Source: Rhynochetos jubatus (taxonomy: Eukaryota > Chordata > Aves > Eurypygiformes > Rhynochetidae). From it: 64,000 nt of DNA. The notes under the pieces are model-generated. The model saw nothing but the letters and a program-made list of their open reading frames with translations, was not told the DNA's origin and ran no database searches. The stretch lies in contig CM050676.1 of the NCBI GenBank assembly GCA_027574665.1, positions 2,346,157-2,410,156 on the forward strand, read 5' to 3'. The position numbers and the translations under genes are program-made. Below are positions 14,401 to 26,400 of this stretch, in pieces; positions within the stretch are counted from its first letter, which is position 1; each line of letters begins with the position of its first letter.

Positions 14401-17400
14401 GGCCTGATCTGTGATTTCTGACGTTAATACCACAGCTCTGGTTTATGTTACTGATGGGAGATCAGAAAATAAATCAATAAATGCAATAATTAGGTCCAGC
14501 CTAATTAAAATATTGCATATTTTTATATAGTATGTTTATGATTTGGGGGGATGAGAATTTGTTGGCATTGTGTTAATCTGGTTCTAGAGCATATGGGATT
14601 GAGGGAGAGCATGGGAATGAGTGACTGTGACAGAACTAGTTCTAGACTGTGGACAAGGGAGGAAAATGAAACTTTCTTTCCTCCTTCCTTCACCTACTCC
14701 CCAGTTAATTCCCTCCACTCCACATCCTTTAAAAATACTGCTACAAACCTCTCAAGTGCTTGCGCTTTCGACTTGGCTTCTGGACCGCACCCTTTCTGAA
14801 TGTGCATGCCAACATGTTTCCATTCCCCAACACACTTTGTAGATTGACGGCTCTGCCGTTTTCGATGTGTGCGTGAAAGACATGATGCCAGCTGACGTCC
14901 CGGAACATTTTCGAGGCACAGTCAATATCTGGGCCACAGTGATCAGCTCTGATGGGAGCAAGCAGGTTACGTTTGATGACTCAACACCCGTTCAGAAACA
15001 GCTGATTGATATCAAGTACTCCAAGGACACCAGAAAACAGTTCAAACCTGGACTGCCTTACAAAGGAAAGGTAAGATTGAAGGTAGGGACACCGACAGGT
15101 GGCTGATACCGAGTTGTGCTGACTTGATCCCAGGATATTACACCATGTTCTGCTCTGTTTTTCCCACCTGCTGTTTCTGTCATGCACTGGAGTTGCCTAT
15201 AACGTAAAACCCGTTGTTCTATGAATGAAACACTGTGTAGGTAGAAGTCACTTACCCTGATGGAAGTCCAGCTGACAGAGTCACTGTCCGAATTAAAGCT
15301 GAACTCACACCAAAGGACAACGTTTATACAAGTGAACTGGTATCAAGAAATGGCCTGGTGGAGTTTGAAATCCCCTCCATCCCTACGGCTGCCCAATACG
15401 TCTGGCTGGAGGTGGGTGAAAGCTCTTTATAGGATTAGTGGGCTTTAATGTAACTAATCTTGTCAAACCTGCACTTTATAAATCAGTGCTACAAACAGGA
15501 AATCAGTGCCTTTTAGCTTCAACTTCTGGATTTCAATGCAGCAAACACTTGCTTTGTTTCTTGCTGCCAATCAAACTGACGCTGATAACCATCATGCAAT
15601 GATGCTTCTGCAAGTACAACTTAACAGAGTAGTAAGGGTCTAATATTTGGAGAGTACTGTTGCTGTGTAATGGCAAGAGATGAACAGCTGGGAAGTATAA
15701 AATGGGAGGTGGGTGTGCAGTGAAGGAGGAGTGTATACAGCAGGCTGTCTGTGCGCGCATAACATTCAGATGTAACTTTTGTTAAGACCAAAGTGACAGC
15801 GATTGATGGGAAACCGTCTGGGGATCAATATCTACCCAACTACTTGTCCATCAGTAGCTGGTACTCGCCCAGCAAGTGTCACATCCAGCTCCAGGCACCA
15901 GATAAACCTTTCCAGGTATGTTGGCTTCACATCCCATTATGGCAACAACTGCATTTCTTGTCCTAAAGTACTTTGTTCTAACTAAATATTTCTAGCCATT
16001 TCTGTTTCTGGGACCCTGGACTGTTATTGTTTCTACTACAAAGGTTGAAGTAGCTGCACTTCAGTCACCGATTGTTCAGTGAGGGCTGCACGCAGTTCTA
16101 GGCAAAGCGCCTTTGATGCTTTGCACAGCATCTCACTCAAATCAGGGCTGTGTAGTATCAGTAGAATTTCCCGTTTAAATCTCAGCAGCATCTGTTCAGT
16201 CTTCCAGTTATCAAACTACCAACACAGTTATTTTGTCTTCTTTTGTAGTTTGTGTTGGAGCTCTCTAAAAACGTAGCCCTTCCATATAAAAGTTGTCGTG
16301 CTCTCTCTCCTAAAGGAACGATCTGGTTTAACCGTGATTCCTGTTACATATTGTTTTGCGGAGCGTTGTTTAGGGTTTGTTCTCTACCCAAGAAGATGCT
16401 CTGAAGGGACTGCATATTGCTTGGTGGGGGGGACGTGGGTTTTGGCATTACAACACACTTAGGTTTCTGTTATCAGCAGATCAGTCAGGTTGGTTTCAGA
16501 CCCTTTGTAGCCAAATAAGAGTGCTTTTTTTTTTTTTTTTCATCATTGCATTTCATGGTAGTTTAATGGCTAATTAATCTTTTACAAGTTTCCTGAGGTA
16601 TGGAAAAGGGATTATACACTGCTAATCTGAACACATTGTTCTTATTATAACCTGATTAGAACTAATTCTGCTGTGGGAAAGCTAGGAGTTGGATGACCAG
16701 CTGATGTGGGAACTGTTACCCTGCTTTGCCAGCTCTTACTGGGTGTTCCAATTAGCTACATTCATTTTTAAATGAATTGTTTCATCATTTGCACTGGGGA
16801 ATTCTTAATACTTCAAATATTTAATGTCACGAGGCACTTCTTGGACTCTGTGCCATTCTCTGTGTTTAACCATTAGCAGCTCCTTGTATTCAAGTCCTTG
16901 CCACTTTGGTTTGTGCCAAATGTACGTTTTGGCAACATCTTTAGAGCTGAAGAAACAGGTTTTTCCAAATATTTCATTGAGATTTAACATTGCTATTCAG
17001 TCTTAACAGTCATAGTTGGGCACTGCTATGCTATAAATGACAGGAGGATCAGGAGTGGAAGTGGTTGAAGAAAACCTACTTAATACAAGTGTTAGCTGCT
17101 CCTCATTTCCCAGAAGCAAGAAGTTTGTGTCCCTGGAAAAGTGGGCTGTTCCACAGAAGGCTTATTAGCCAGACGTGTCCCAGTCCTAATGCCGTGACTG
17201 AGCACCGATGTCTGTATCTTGGCTGTATCTGGGCGGTTTTGTCTCCAGGGTATTCGATCCTTAGCAAGTACCTCTGAGCAGAGCGCTCCAGTGCACGAAA
17301 ATGCAGGGAGTCAGCGTGCTGCTCCGTAGCCTGTTGCAGGCATCAGATGAGTTTACCCAGAAAAAAGAAGCTCCTTTCTCATTTATTTGCATGTTTGACA

Positions 17401-20400
17401 GCTCCTTGGGTGCCAGACTTGCACATTAATATCAAGACTTGTGTAATTTGAAAGCATTTCCCCTCAGATCTGTTCCCAGTGATTTCGTGCCACATCGGCT
17501 ATGTTTGAATACGTATTTGCCATATGAAAGCAATCACCCTGTATAATCTGAATTAAACTGCAGAGACTATCGAATGCCCATCTCTTCCCACCCCCAACCA
17601 CCTCTTTTGGGCTGAGCTACTGAAGGGGTGTCTAAAATTCAACCAATTCTGACAGCTGCTCTGTGCCAAAAGGCTTAACTTTCAGGATTCCAGAGATTCC
17701 TTTATTGTTTTCATTAATGCATACAACCCCCAGTCCATTCTCCTATTAGACTCACAGGGAGCGAAGAGCTGAACACAGGCCCTTTTTTACTGTGAAAGGG
17801 CCACAAAAAGAGTGCTAATACAACATGTTTCCAATGCAGACGTTTTGTAGAGGGGTCACACCTCTTGTGGACTGAAACGCAAACACTTCTGTGCTTTATA
17901 AATAAAAAACATGCATTCTAACAGACCAGATCTTCTGCTTTTCTGTCTCTGGGTGCAGGTAGGAGACGAGGCTTGGATTGCAGTGAAGTCCACGTGTCCT
18001 TGCAACTTCACTCTACATTATGAAGTGGCATCGAGAGGCAACATTGTCCTTTCAGGACTGCAGCCCAGTAACATCACCCAGCAGAGGAGCAAGAGAGCCA
18101 CCTTTCCCTTTGAGAAGAACGTTGACATCACACGCTTCCCAGGAACAGGTAGCAAGCATCAGAAATGCCAACTTTTCCCTATTCTCAGGGAAAAACACCT
18201 TCCTGCAAACCAAAGTATCCCCTTTTTAACAAAATTTGATGCTCCTTAAAGGGCATAGAATAGTTTTGTGCAAGAAAAGTAATGATATCCACTGCACACA
18301 TAGTCATATAGCAAAAAGCCAAATGTTTCCAAGAGGGATAACCCTTGCAGAGTTTTCTCTAGTCGTCTTGTACTCTCCTCAGTTACAAAAACTCTGGTCT
18401 CCCAATGCTTGGCTTGGGATCAGCTGCATGGCAGGGAAGTGTAATGGGGCTGGGGCAATTTACTAAACTGCTTGAGCTTAGACTCGGAAGAGGACGTTAG
18501 ATGGACTGGTAGCGTGGGTCAGGCTGGAGGAGAAGCTCATGCAGTTAGCGGGGAGGGGAAATGGAGTGTGGGCTCCTAGTTTGTACAAGGAGTAACGGAC
18601 AGACACAAGCCTGGCGAATTCAGGGAACAGGAGCATGAAGAATGGTGTGCTTGGGAAGATGCATACGACGGCTGCCCAAGGAAAAGCATGCCTACCCTAG
18701 TAACACTTCAGGGGAAACGTAAAAGAAACTTGCCCAGATGTACCTGCCCAGCTTCTGGTCATCGATGGTTTAAGAATTCATCGTAACTGGCTGCACTGAA
18801 GGTTGGTTCTGAGCTCTTGTATGTACAGGCTGCCCACAGACATTGGGGTTGCTCCTTCATTAGAAGTGTTCAAGGCCAGGCTGGGTGAGGATTTGAGCAA
18901 CCTGGTATAGCGAAAGATGTCCCCTGCCCATGTCAGGGCGGTTGGAACTAGGTGGTCTTTAAGGTTCCTTCCAACCCAAACCATTCTGTGATTCTGTTTA
19001 CCTGCTGCTAGTGAAATGATGCTCTATGAACTGCATAATCCTTTTTCAACCCATTTATGTGTTTTCTCTCAGCAGTGTTCTGCAGCAATAGAGACACTTT
19101 TCTGTTAATTCTAAATGATTGATAACTTAATTATGTATTTCCTTGATTTTATGTCAGGAAAAACACTGAGCAGTCATTCTTTATCCACCTTCTCCATACT
19201 GCTCATTATGTTATGGGTTATAGGTAATTGCCTATCAGCTTACACAAGGAAAAGAAAAAGGAAGGGAAAAGATTGTGAGTTCAATAAGAATGTGTGCAGC
19301 GGGAGTGAGGGAAGGATGCAAGTCCTGGGTGGAGAGTTCTGTGCCTCACAGCATTTGGATGAGGCAGGAAGAGAGTGATTTTGATAAATGACAGTGTCGT
19401 TTCTACAACTTAATTTTTAGCACCTACCAGCATCCCTGCAGCAGAGGTTGAAGTCTGCGTGACATTCCTCCGGTTCTCAGTAGTTCACAACATGGCTCCC
19501 TTGGGCCGTCTCCTGGTGTATTACGTCAGGGAGAACGGAGAAGGTGTCACGGACAGCCTGCAGTTTGCTGTGAACTCCTCCTTTGAAAATCAGGTATTGG
19601 CAGTGTAGCTCGTGGAGAGGAAGGGGTGGTGTCTTGTTACTCTTTGTAGTTTTGTCTGCTGATTATGAGTCGAGATGATGGGATTTCATGTTAAATTCCT
19701 AGGTTGCAGTGGCTCTCTCGGCAAATGAGACCAGACCTGGTGATGTTGTGAACATCAAGGTCAGAGCTGCAAAATCAAGCTGTGTCTGCATTGCCACTGT
19801 GGATAAGAGCGTCTACTTGCTGAAGACAGGTTTTCAGCTGACAGCCAGTCAGGTAAAAGGAGGAAGCTTAAGGCACTGATGTCTTTTTCTTAATACTGCT
19901 ATCTGCATTTTATCTTTAGTGAGTAGCTTTTATGGCTACAGACAGCGGTCTCTTCCCTTCCCCTGCAGGTTTTTCAAGAGCTTGCAGAATATGATGTATC
20001 TGATGCTTTTGGAGCTCCGAAGGAAGAAGGGCACTTCTGGTGGCCAGGCATGTCCTCGCGTAGACGCCGTAGATCTTCTGTCTTTCCCTGGCACTGGGAC
20101 ATCACCAAGGATGCTCGCTTCGCGTTTACAGTAGGAAGAATCAGCCTCACTTCTCTATGGAGTGTCTTTCTTTCTTTCATGTTTGCAGGATAATTTTCAG
20201 CCCCGTAGGCAGTTATTTTTTCCACATCAGAGCTGTTTCTTCAGGGGGTAGGCTGAAAAGTGATTTCTGAGAATAGAGTGTACACTGTTCCAGCAAAGAT
20301 ATTGGAGAAACGTGCTTCGATTTTGGCCAGTTTTGATGAGAGGGCCACATATCCTGTTGGGTGAAGGAATTCATGCTGATGCTCTGGAGAATCAGACAGG

Positions 20401-23400
20401 GAACCAGAAGGTTCTTCCAGGCATGGGTGAGCGTGCAGATCTCTTGTGCAGTTACTCTGACAGGGAAGGAAGGTGGAACATGAGTCTTTCCTTACAGCCT
20501 TTTCCCTTTTAGAATACTCTTTGGAAATCCTTTAAAATTCTGCCCCAGTACTGCCAGCTTCCGTGGCCATCTGCGTGAAAGAGCAGTAATATTTTCCTTG
20601 TGTTCTTGCTCAGGTTACCCCGATCCTGTGTCTCATCCTTCTTTGTCCTTTCTGCAATTTTAGCTAAATTGTTCCATTGTGTATAGGCTTCCACATACTC
20701 CCCCAGTGCCTCAGTCTCTTAACCAGGAACTCTAAATCCTCACTGCTGTCCTCTGCTGCAGCAGTCACTGCAGCTTCTCTCCCTGTGATCTGTTGGGGTT
20801 TTTGTTCTGATGCTTGGTTTTTCTTACCAAGAGGCATAAACTCTTGGGAAGAGAGACCGATATCAGCTATGCTGATAGCTGGTATGTATGCATTGCTGCG
20901 CACCTGATTTGTAACGACTGGGTGTGTATATAAAGAGAACAAAGCTCGTATTCCCTTTGGTGTCTGGGAGCTGCAGTCTCTTATGAATACGTGCATTTAG
21001 GGGACAGAGCTGGCAGAGAGCTTTCTTATGAATGCTGTAGTTTTACTGTGAAGCTGTGTGGACAGTTTCCATTTTGCTTGGCATTCCCGGTAGTGCAGAA
21101 TTGGTGATGTCTGATGGGAGAGCTGCCTGCTAACTGCAGCAGAACACACTGGAAACTTTTAGGAAGGGTGAGAAGCTGTAATGTAATGTTCTAGGGGAAA
21201 AATATGTGTAATAATTTTTCACCTGTAGCTGCTTGACAGTTACACTTGCCCAGTACTGTTAGATACTGGTTTAAAGGCGTTTTCCAAGTAAACAAGGGCT
21301 GTCTCGTAAAACCTTTGCCTATAAAGTGTCTGTGTACTTTCACATTAACAGGCATTTTCATATGAAATTTTAAAAACTCCTCAAGCCACTTCAATTGAAA
21401 TTTACTCCATAAATGTTGCAATAGAGTTGGGGGATTCTGTTCAGGAAAATTCTTATTGGTACATGTTTAATTCTTCTTTTCTTTTTTTGTTCTTGCTGGG
21501 TTTTGTTTTGTGCTCTTCATTTTTATTGTCTAGGAAACTGGTTTGGTTGTAATGACTGATATAGTCAGCTTAAACCACAGACAGAATGGGGGCATGTACA
21601 CGGATGAGGCTGTCCCAGCTTTTCAGCCGCATACCGGGACGTTGGTGGCGACAATGCATTCTAAAGTAGCACCAAGGTAACATTTTTGTTGTCATGCATA
21701 TTGTCTATGATGCTCTTAGCTATTTTTTTTTTTCTATCTTCTCAGCTGTTTTCCACTTCTATGCCCCAGAAATTTGTGTGGTTTAGACAAGGTGGTGGTG
21801 GGGAAACTCTCTTCCGTTGTCTTGATAGACCTAAAAAAATGGTAATGGATGCTACTCTGTGAAATTTTAATTAATTCTGGAAAAATGCAAAGTAATATTC
21901 TTCGAAAGGATCATTTGAAACTCTGCATATCTCAGTTTTCTGTGAATTAGTTGGTGCTTGTCAGTACTTGCAAGCTAGCCCTCGTTTTGCGGAGTTGCTC
22001 ATTGCTCGTTATTTTGACTATTCAGCTGATGGTTAAAATAAACAAAATGAGGGAAGAAAAAGTGGTGAAGTACTGGGACTAGTGCTGCAAACCGAGCATG
22101 TGCCTTGCCTTTGTATTCTGAACATCTGGTGGCCTCTCTTAGCAGAATAAGTCTTGGAGGTTAGTTAAGAAAAAGATACTGAAGCATCACAGGTGTAGAA
22201 AAATGGAACAAATCATGGAAACATTAGAGGTCAAGACAATTCCAAGAGAGGCAACAGAGAGGAATATAAAGTAGTGAACGTTGTAACTGCTGTTAGTCAG
22301 GCCGTATCGTGGCAAGTCACATGCTTTTTATGCTCCCTTTGATTTTGTTTGGTGAAAGAATTTGAATCATCAAAACTAGAGTAAATAATATAATCTAAAA
22401 AAATAAAGGTTTTAAGATTATCTTATTCTTACTATTACGGTTTTAGATTCTTATTTATGTCTCTGGACTGTTTGGGGGTGTGGGTACAGTGGGGTCATTT
22501 GGAAAGAGTACGCAATGTGCGTTACAAATGATACACCTGCTCACGTTTCTAATATTCTGTGCTACTAGAGTTTTGGTCATGTGAGCTGCAGTACTGATTT
22601 ATCGGTTCCTGTTAAAACTCTCTTATTAAAAGCATTCATTGCCAAGGATTTATTTCTTGTTCTAGCAGAGCAGAGAAGAGAAAAAGAACCTTCTTTCCTG
22701 AAACGTGGATTTGGCACTGCCTCAATGTCAGGTATTGACAGGGAATTCCCATAATTGTATCCAGAGGGCCGTATCCTCTTCAACTGCAGAAAACAAAGCT
22801 CTTGAAACCCTCCTGGAGTTACGCTGGCACTCTGATATTTTTGTTGCTGTTGCTGCTTTTCTTCATTGCTGCTTTAATCAATACTCTTTCTCTGGAACAC
22901 TTCATCTCATCTTGAAGTGTATTCGCTTACTTCGAGTTGAGCTTGTCAGCGGTGACTGCATTGCAACCCCTGTGTAATTCACCATGGTGTCGCTAGCAGA
23001 GGAGTGTCTTCAGGGAAGCAAGGGAGCAGTGGCTTAGTTCAACACATTCCTAGGCTTTACTCACTTACGGAAAGGGTGTGTCAACAAGCTGTTGAAGAGC
23101 AAGCGAGGGGATGTGTTTGAAGTGATTAGCTACAGTGAGGAGCTACCTGTTGCGTAAACCTACCTCGCACTACGTGCAAGTCGGACTGCCCTTGCAATAA
23201 AAAGGGACTGTAAGATATAAAGTGATGATGCACTTCTAACTCTGTGCTAACATCTTTGTATGAACCCGAATTCTATGTCCCACTTTAGGGAGCAAAGGGT
23301 AGTGGGAAATGTTGCTAGGGTTCACAGGCAAGACCCAGCCCTTCAGAAGCACTGATTTCCATTTACAGTGGGGTTGAGTTGGGTCTGGATTTGGGTTTGG

Positions 23401-26400
23401 ACCCCAGAGCAACACAAAAATGTCAACTTCAGCGAGTGCTAGTGGTTTTCTTCCTTTCCACACCCATTCTAGCATCAATTGCTGTGTATGCTTTAGTGGC
23501 AAAATGATTCCAGGGCGATATGTGTGAGGAGATGGAGGCAGAATAGCTGCTCCTGTAAACCTGGTGTAGCCTAACCATGTATTTCAGTGTTCTATGTTGA
23601 TCACTTTTTAAATTGTACAGAGCCCTTCTTTTTCTTTCATCTCAAGAAAGACCGTTGCCCCCAGACCCTAATCTACTGCCCGATAAATCATGGGTTCCAC
23701 CTGGTACAACTGGAACTAAAAAAAATTAATAACAGATAACTGATGTCTCCCAGAAACAGCACATCTAGGATAATTTGAAGCAATTATTAAAAGGCTTCTC
23801 CAGGTTTGCAAGTAAATGTCATTCTCAATACATGATTATAAATTAAATTTGACAGGAACTTGTAGCAAGTGTATTCAAATCTGTTCAATTGAGCGTGAAA
23901 TATGCTTTGTAGCAATACACAAAGAATTCCAGAAGTGCCCGTTTGGGCCTCAGCAAGCTGGGGCAGTTAATTATAAGTGGGAAAGTGTGGAATAAAAAGC
24001 TGCAGATTGCATTTTCTCCACTTCATTTCATTGGAAACAACTGAGTTGAGCATTCCTTGATTTCCACTCTCTTGAACAAGAATAATTTTTTTTTCTCTTC
24101 TACCATTTGTAATTATAATATACAATCCTCAAAAAAAGAAACAAAGGCCTAATGTCAACTTCCCAAACCAATTCTAAAAATTCCTAGAGCCTGGCTGGAG
24201 GGTCTAATGGCTGCAAATGTGTGTGTACTTTGGCCCCCTGCCCAGAAGAGTAAGTGCCCTCATGTGTGAAAATAATGTTAATGCTGGTTATGGGCCGAAA
24301 TCCCAGTGGAAAGAACATCAGCTGCAACAAATTGTCCGGTTAAACAGACTGGAATACTGCCAGTTCTGGAGCTGGGACACCTTCTGCTTGCTTTTCGGGG
24401 CTGGAGTTTATTGCAGGTATCGGGTACCTAACTCCAGTTAGGATGAGGACCTAAACAGGAAGAAACTAGTGTGCTTAAAAGAAGTTATCATGATTTGGCG
24501 ATGTCAAGCAGAGTTTGTTTGCCAGGTTCTCCCAGTCTGAGATGGGGAACCACATTCATTGGCTGGAGGGCCTGGAGGCTGCCCGAACCTAGCACACCCA
24601 TTCAGAGGCATGGCGATTTCTAGGGTTTTATCCCACTATTTGTTTTAATCCTTCTCTCACTGTAAGATTAATACACAGGCCAGTACATGATATGCTGCCT
24701 GGTTAGTGACAGTTACACTAGCTTAGGCTCATTGAAAATTAGAAACAGTTGATTTAGATGATGAAAGTAAAGGTACTTTGGTGGTGCCTAAAACGTGAAT
24801 AACCTTCGGCTGAGCAGCAGTGAAAGCGCAATTCCTCGCCTTGTCCTGGATATGAACCAGGAGGTGTTGCAGCGTTGACAGACAGTGTGCTGTGCTGTAG
24901 ACTTGCTTGTTCTGAACCTCTCGCTTTCCGTGCCAGCTAAGATGCACACTGCTCTCAAAAGATTACAGAGCTAGCAGCATATGTATCAAGCTCTTGGGAA
25001 TAAATAAGAACTTGAGAGAAAACAACCTTAGGGTGTACTCATAACTGCACCAATCATCCTGCCAGTTGAGCCATGAAATAGCTTTTGTTCTTGCTTTAGA
25101 GAAAATGTTTTCTGTTCCAGGCAAGGCCAAAGCTTCTTTGCAGGAGGGAAATAGCAAAGTCTGCAGAACAAAATTGAATTTCTGTTATTATAAAGCATGG
25201 AAGAGGATACCAGGTTTATGATATCCTGTTGTGGTATGTGCAGTAAAGCTAAATACTCAGAAATTTGACTTTTAATAATTAGTTTCAATCCTCATTGGAA
25301 GAAAATGGTGGGTTTGGACACTTTCTGAGTCAGGCATTCCAAAAACCAACCAACCAAAATGTTTCTGGATCAAAATATGCTCCCCTGGACAAGCAGTTGC
25401 TGAACTTGGTGTCTGGAAAATTTCTCATTTGCACTTACGTTCAGGCAGAGTCTGCAATGTGGCAATGTATACAAGGACAATGGGGTCCAACAAAAGTTAG
25501 TTTTATTTCACTAGCTGTTAAATTAATTACTGCTGAATTGTTTGTATTCAGGACCTCAGTCTCTTTTTTCTTTTCTTTTTAAATTTTTTTACTTAGTGCA
25601 GCCATTTGCCTCTAAGAAAAGTGACTCTATGATGAGGCTGCAGATGCCTGTAAAACTTCTAATCCAGTAGGATTTCATATGTTAGACTGTTTTGCAGAAG
25701 CAACTACTTGTGGTCCTGCTCCTTATAAATTGTGTAGGTCTCGCAAAACCCAATGGGAAACATTGAGCCTTCTGTAAGCTGTTTTTCAGTGCAGACACTG
25801 ATGCTGTGTTGGAAGTTTGGATCTGGAGGGAATTCCCCCAAATGTTTGACTCTGCGTGCTTTAGCTTCATCCAATGAAATGCTTTAGCTTCATCCAATGA
25901 AATGCTTTAGCTTCATCCAATGAAATGCTTTAGCTTCATCCAATGAAATGCTTTAGCTTCATCCAATGAAATGCTTTAGCTTCATCCAATGAAATGCTTT
26001 AGCTTCATCCAATGAAATGCTTTAGCATTTCATTCATCTGATCCATCCATGTTATTCCCTGTTCTCTCTGGTAGTAATATTTCGGGAGAAGCACAGCTGC
26101 GTGTGGAAGTGCCAGACTCCATCACTACATGGATAACTGAAGCTGTGGGTCTGTCTGAAGAGAAGGGCTTGGGCATTGCCAGCCAAACGGAACTGAAGAC
26201 GTTTAAACCCTTCTTCATTGACTTCACCTTGCCATACCATGTCATCCGGGGAGAACAGACCAAAATCCCGTTGACTGTCTACAATTACTTGGCTGTCTGT
26301 GTTGAGGTAACGGCCCTCTTTGTTCCTGTTGCTAAGTCGCTAAATTATGTTTTATCAACACGTAGCGATCTGCAAGTTACAGTAGGTAAGGTAGAGGGAA

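Larger units (their letters stand above)
22732..26074 (+). other. CPAMD8: CPAMD8 intron 19
   Basis: A 3.3-kb intron. It is unique sequence except for the 23-bp minisatellite near its 3' end (annotated separately). No further exon or RNA gene recognised. Confidence 0.8.

Noticed and set aside
20664..20996. 110-codon ORF on the - strand in intron 17
   Set aside because: No domain, no splice or start context, lies wholly in an intron.
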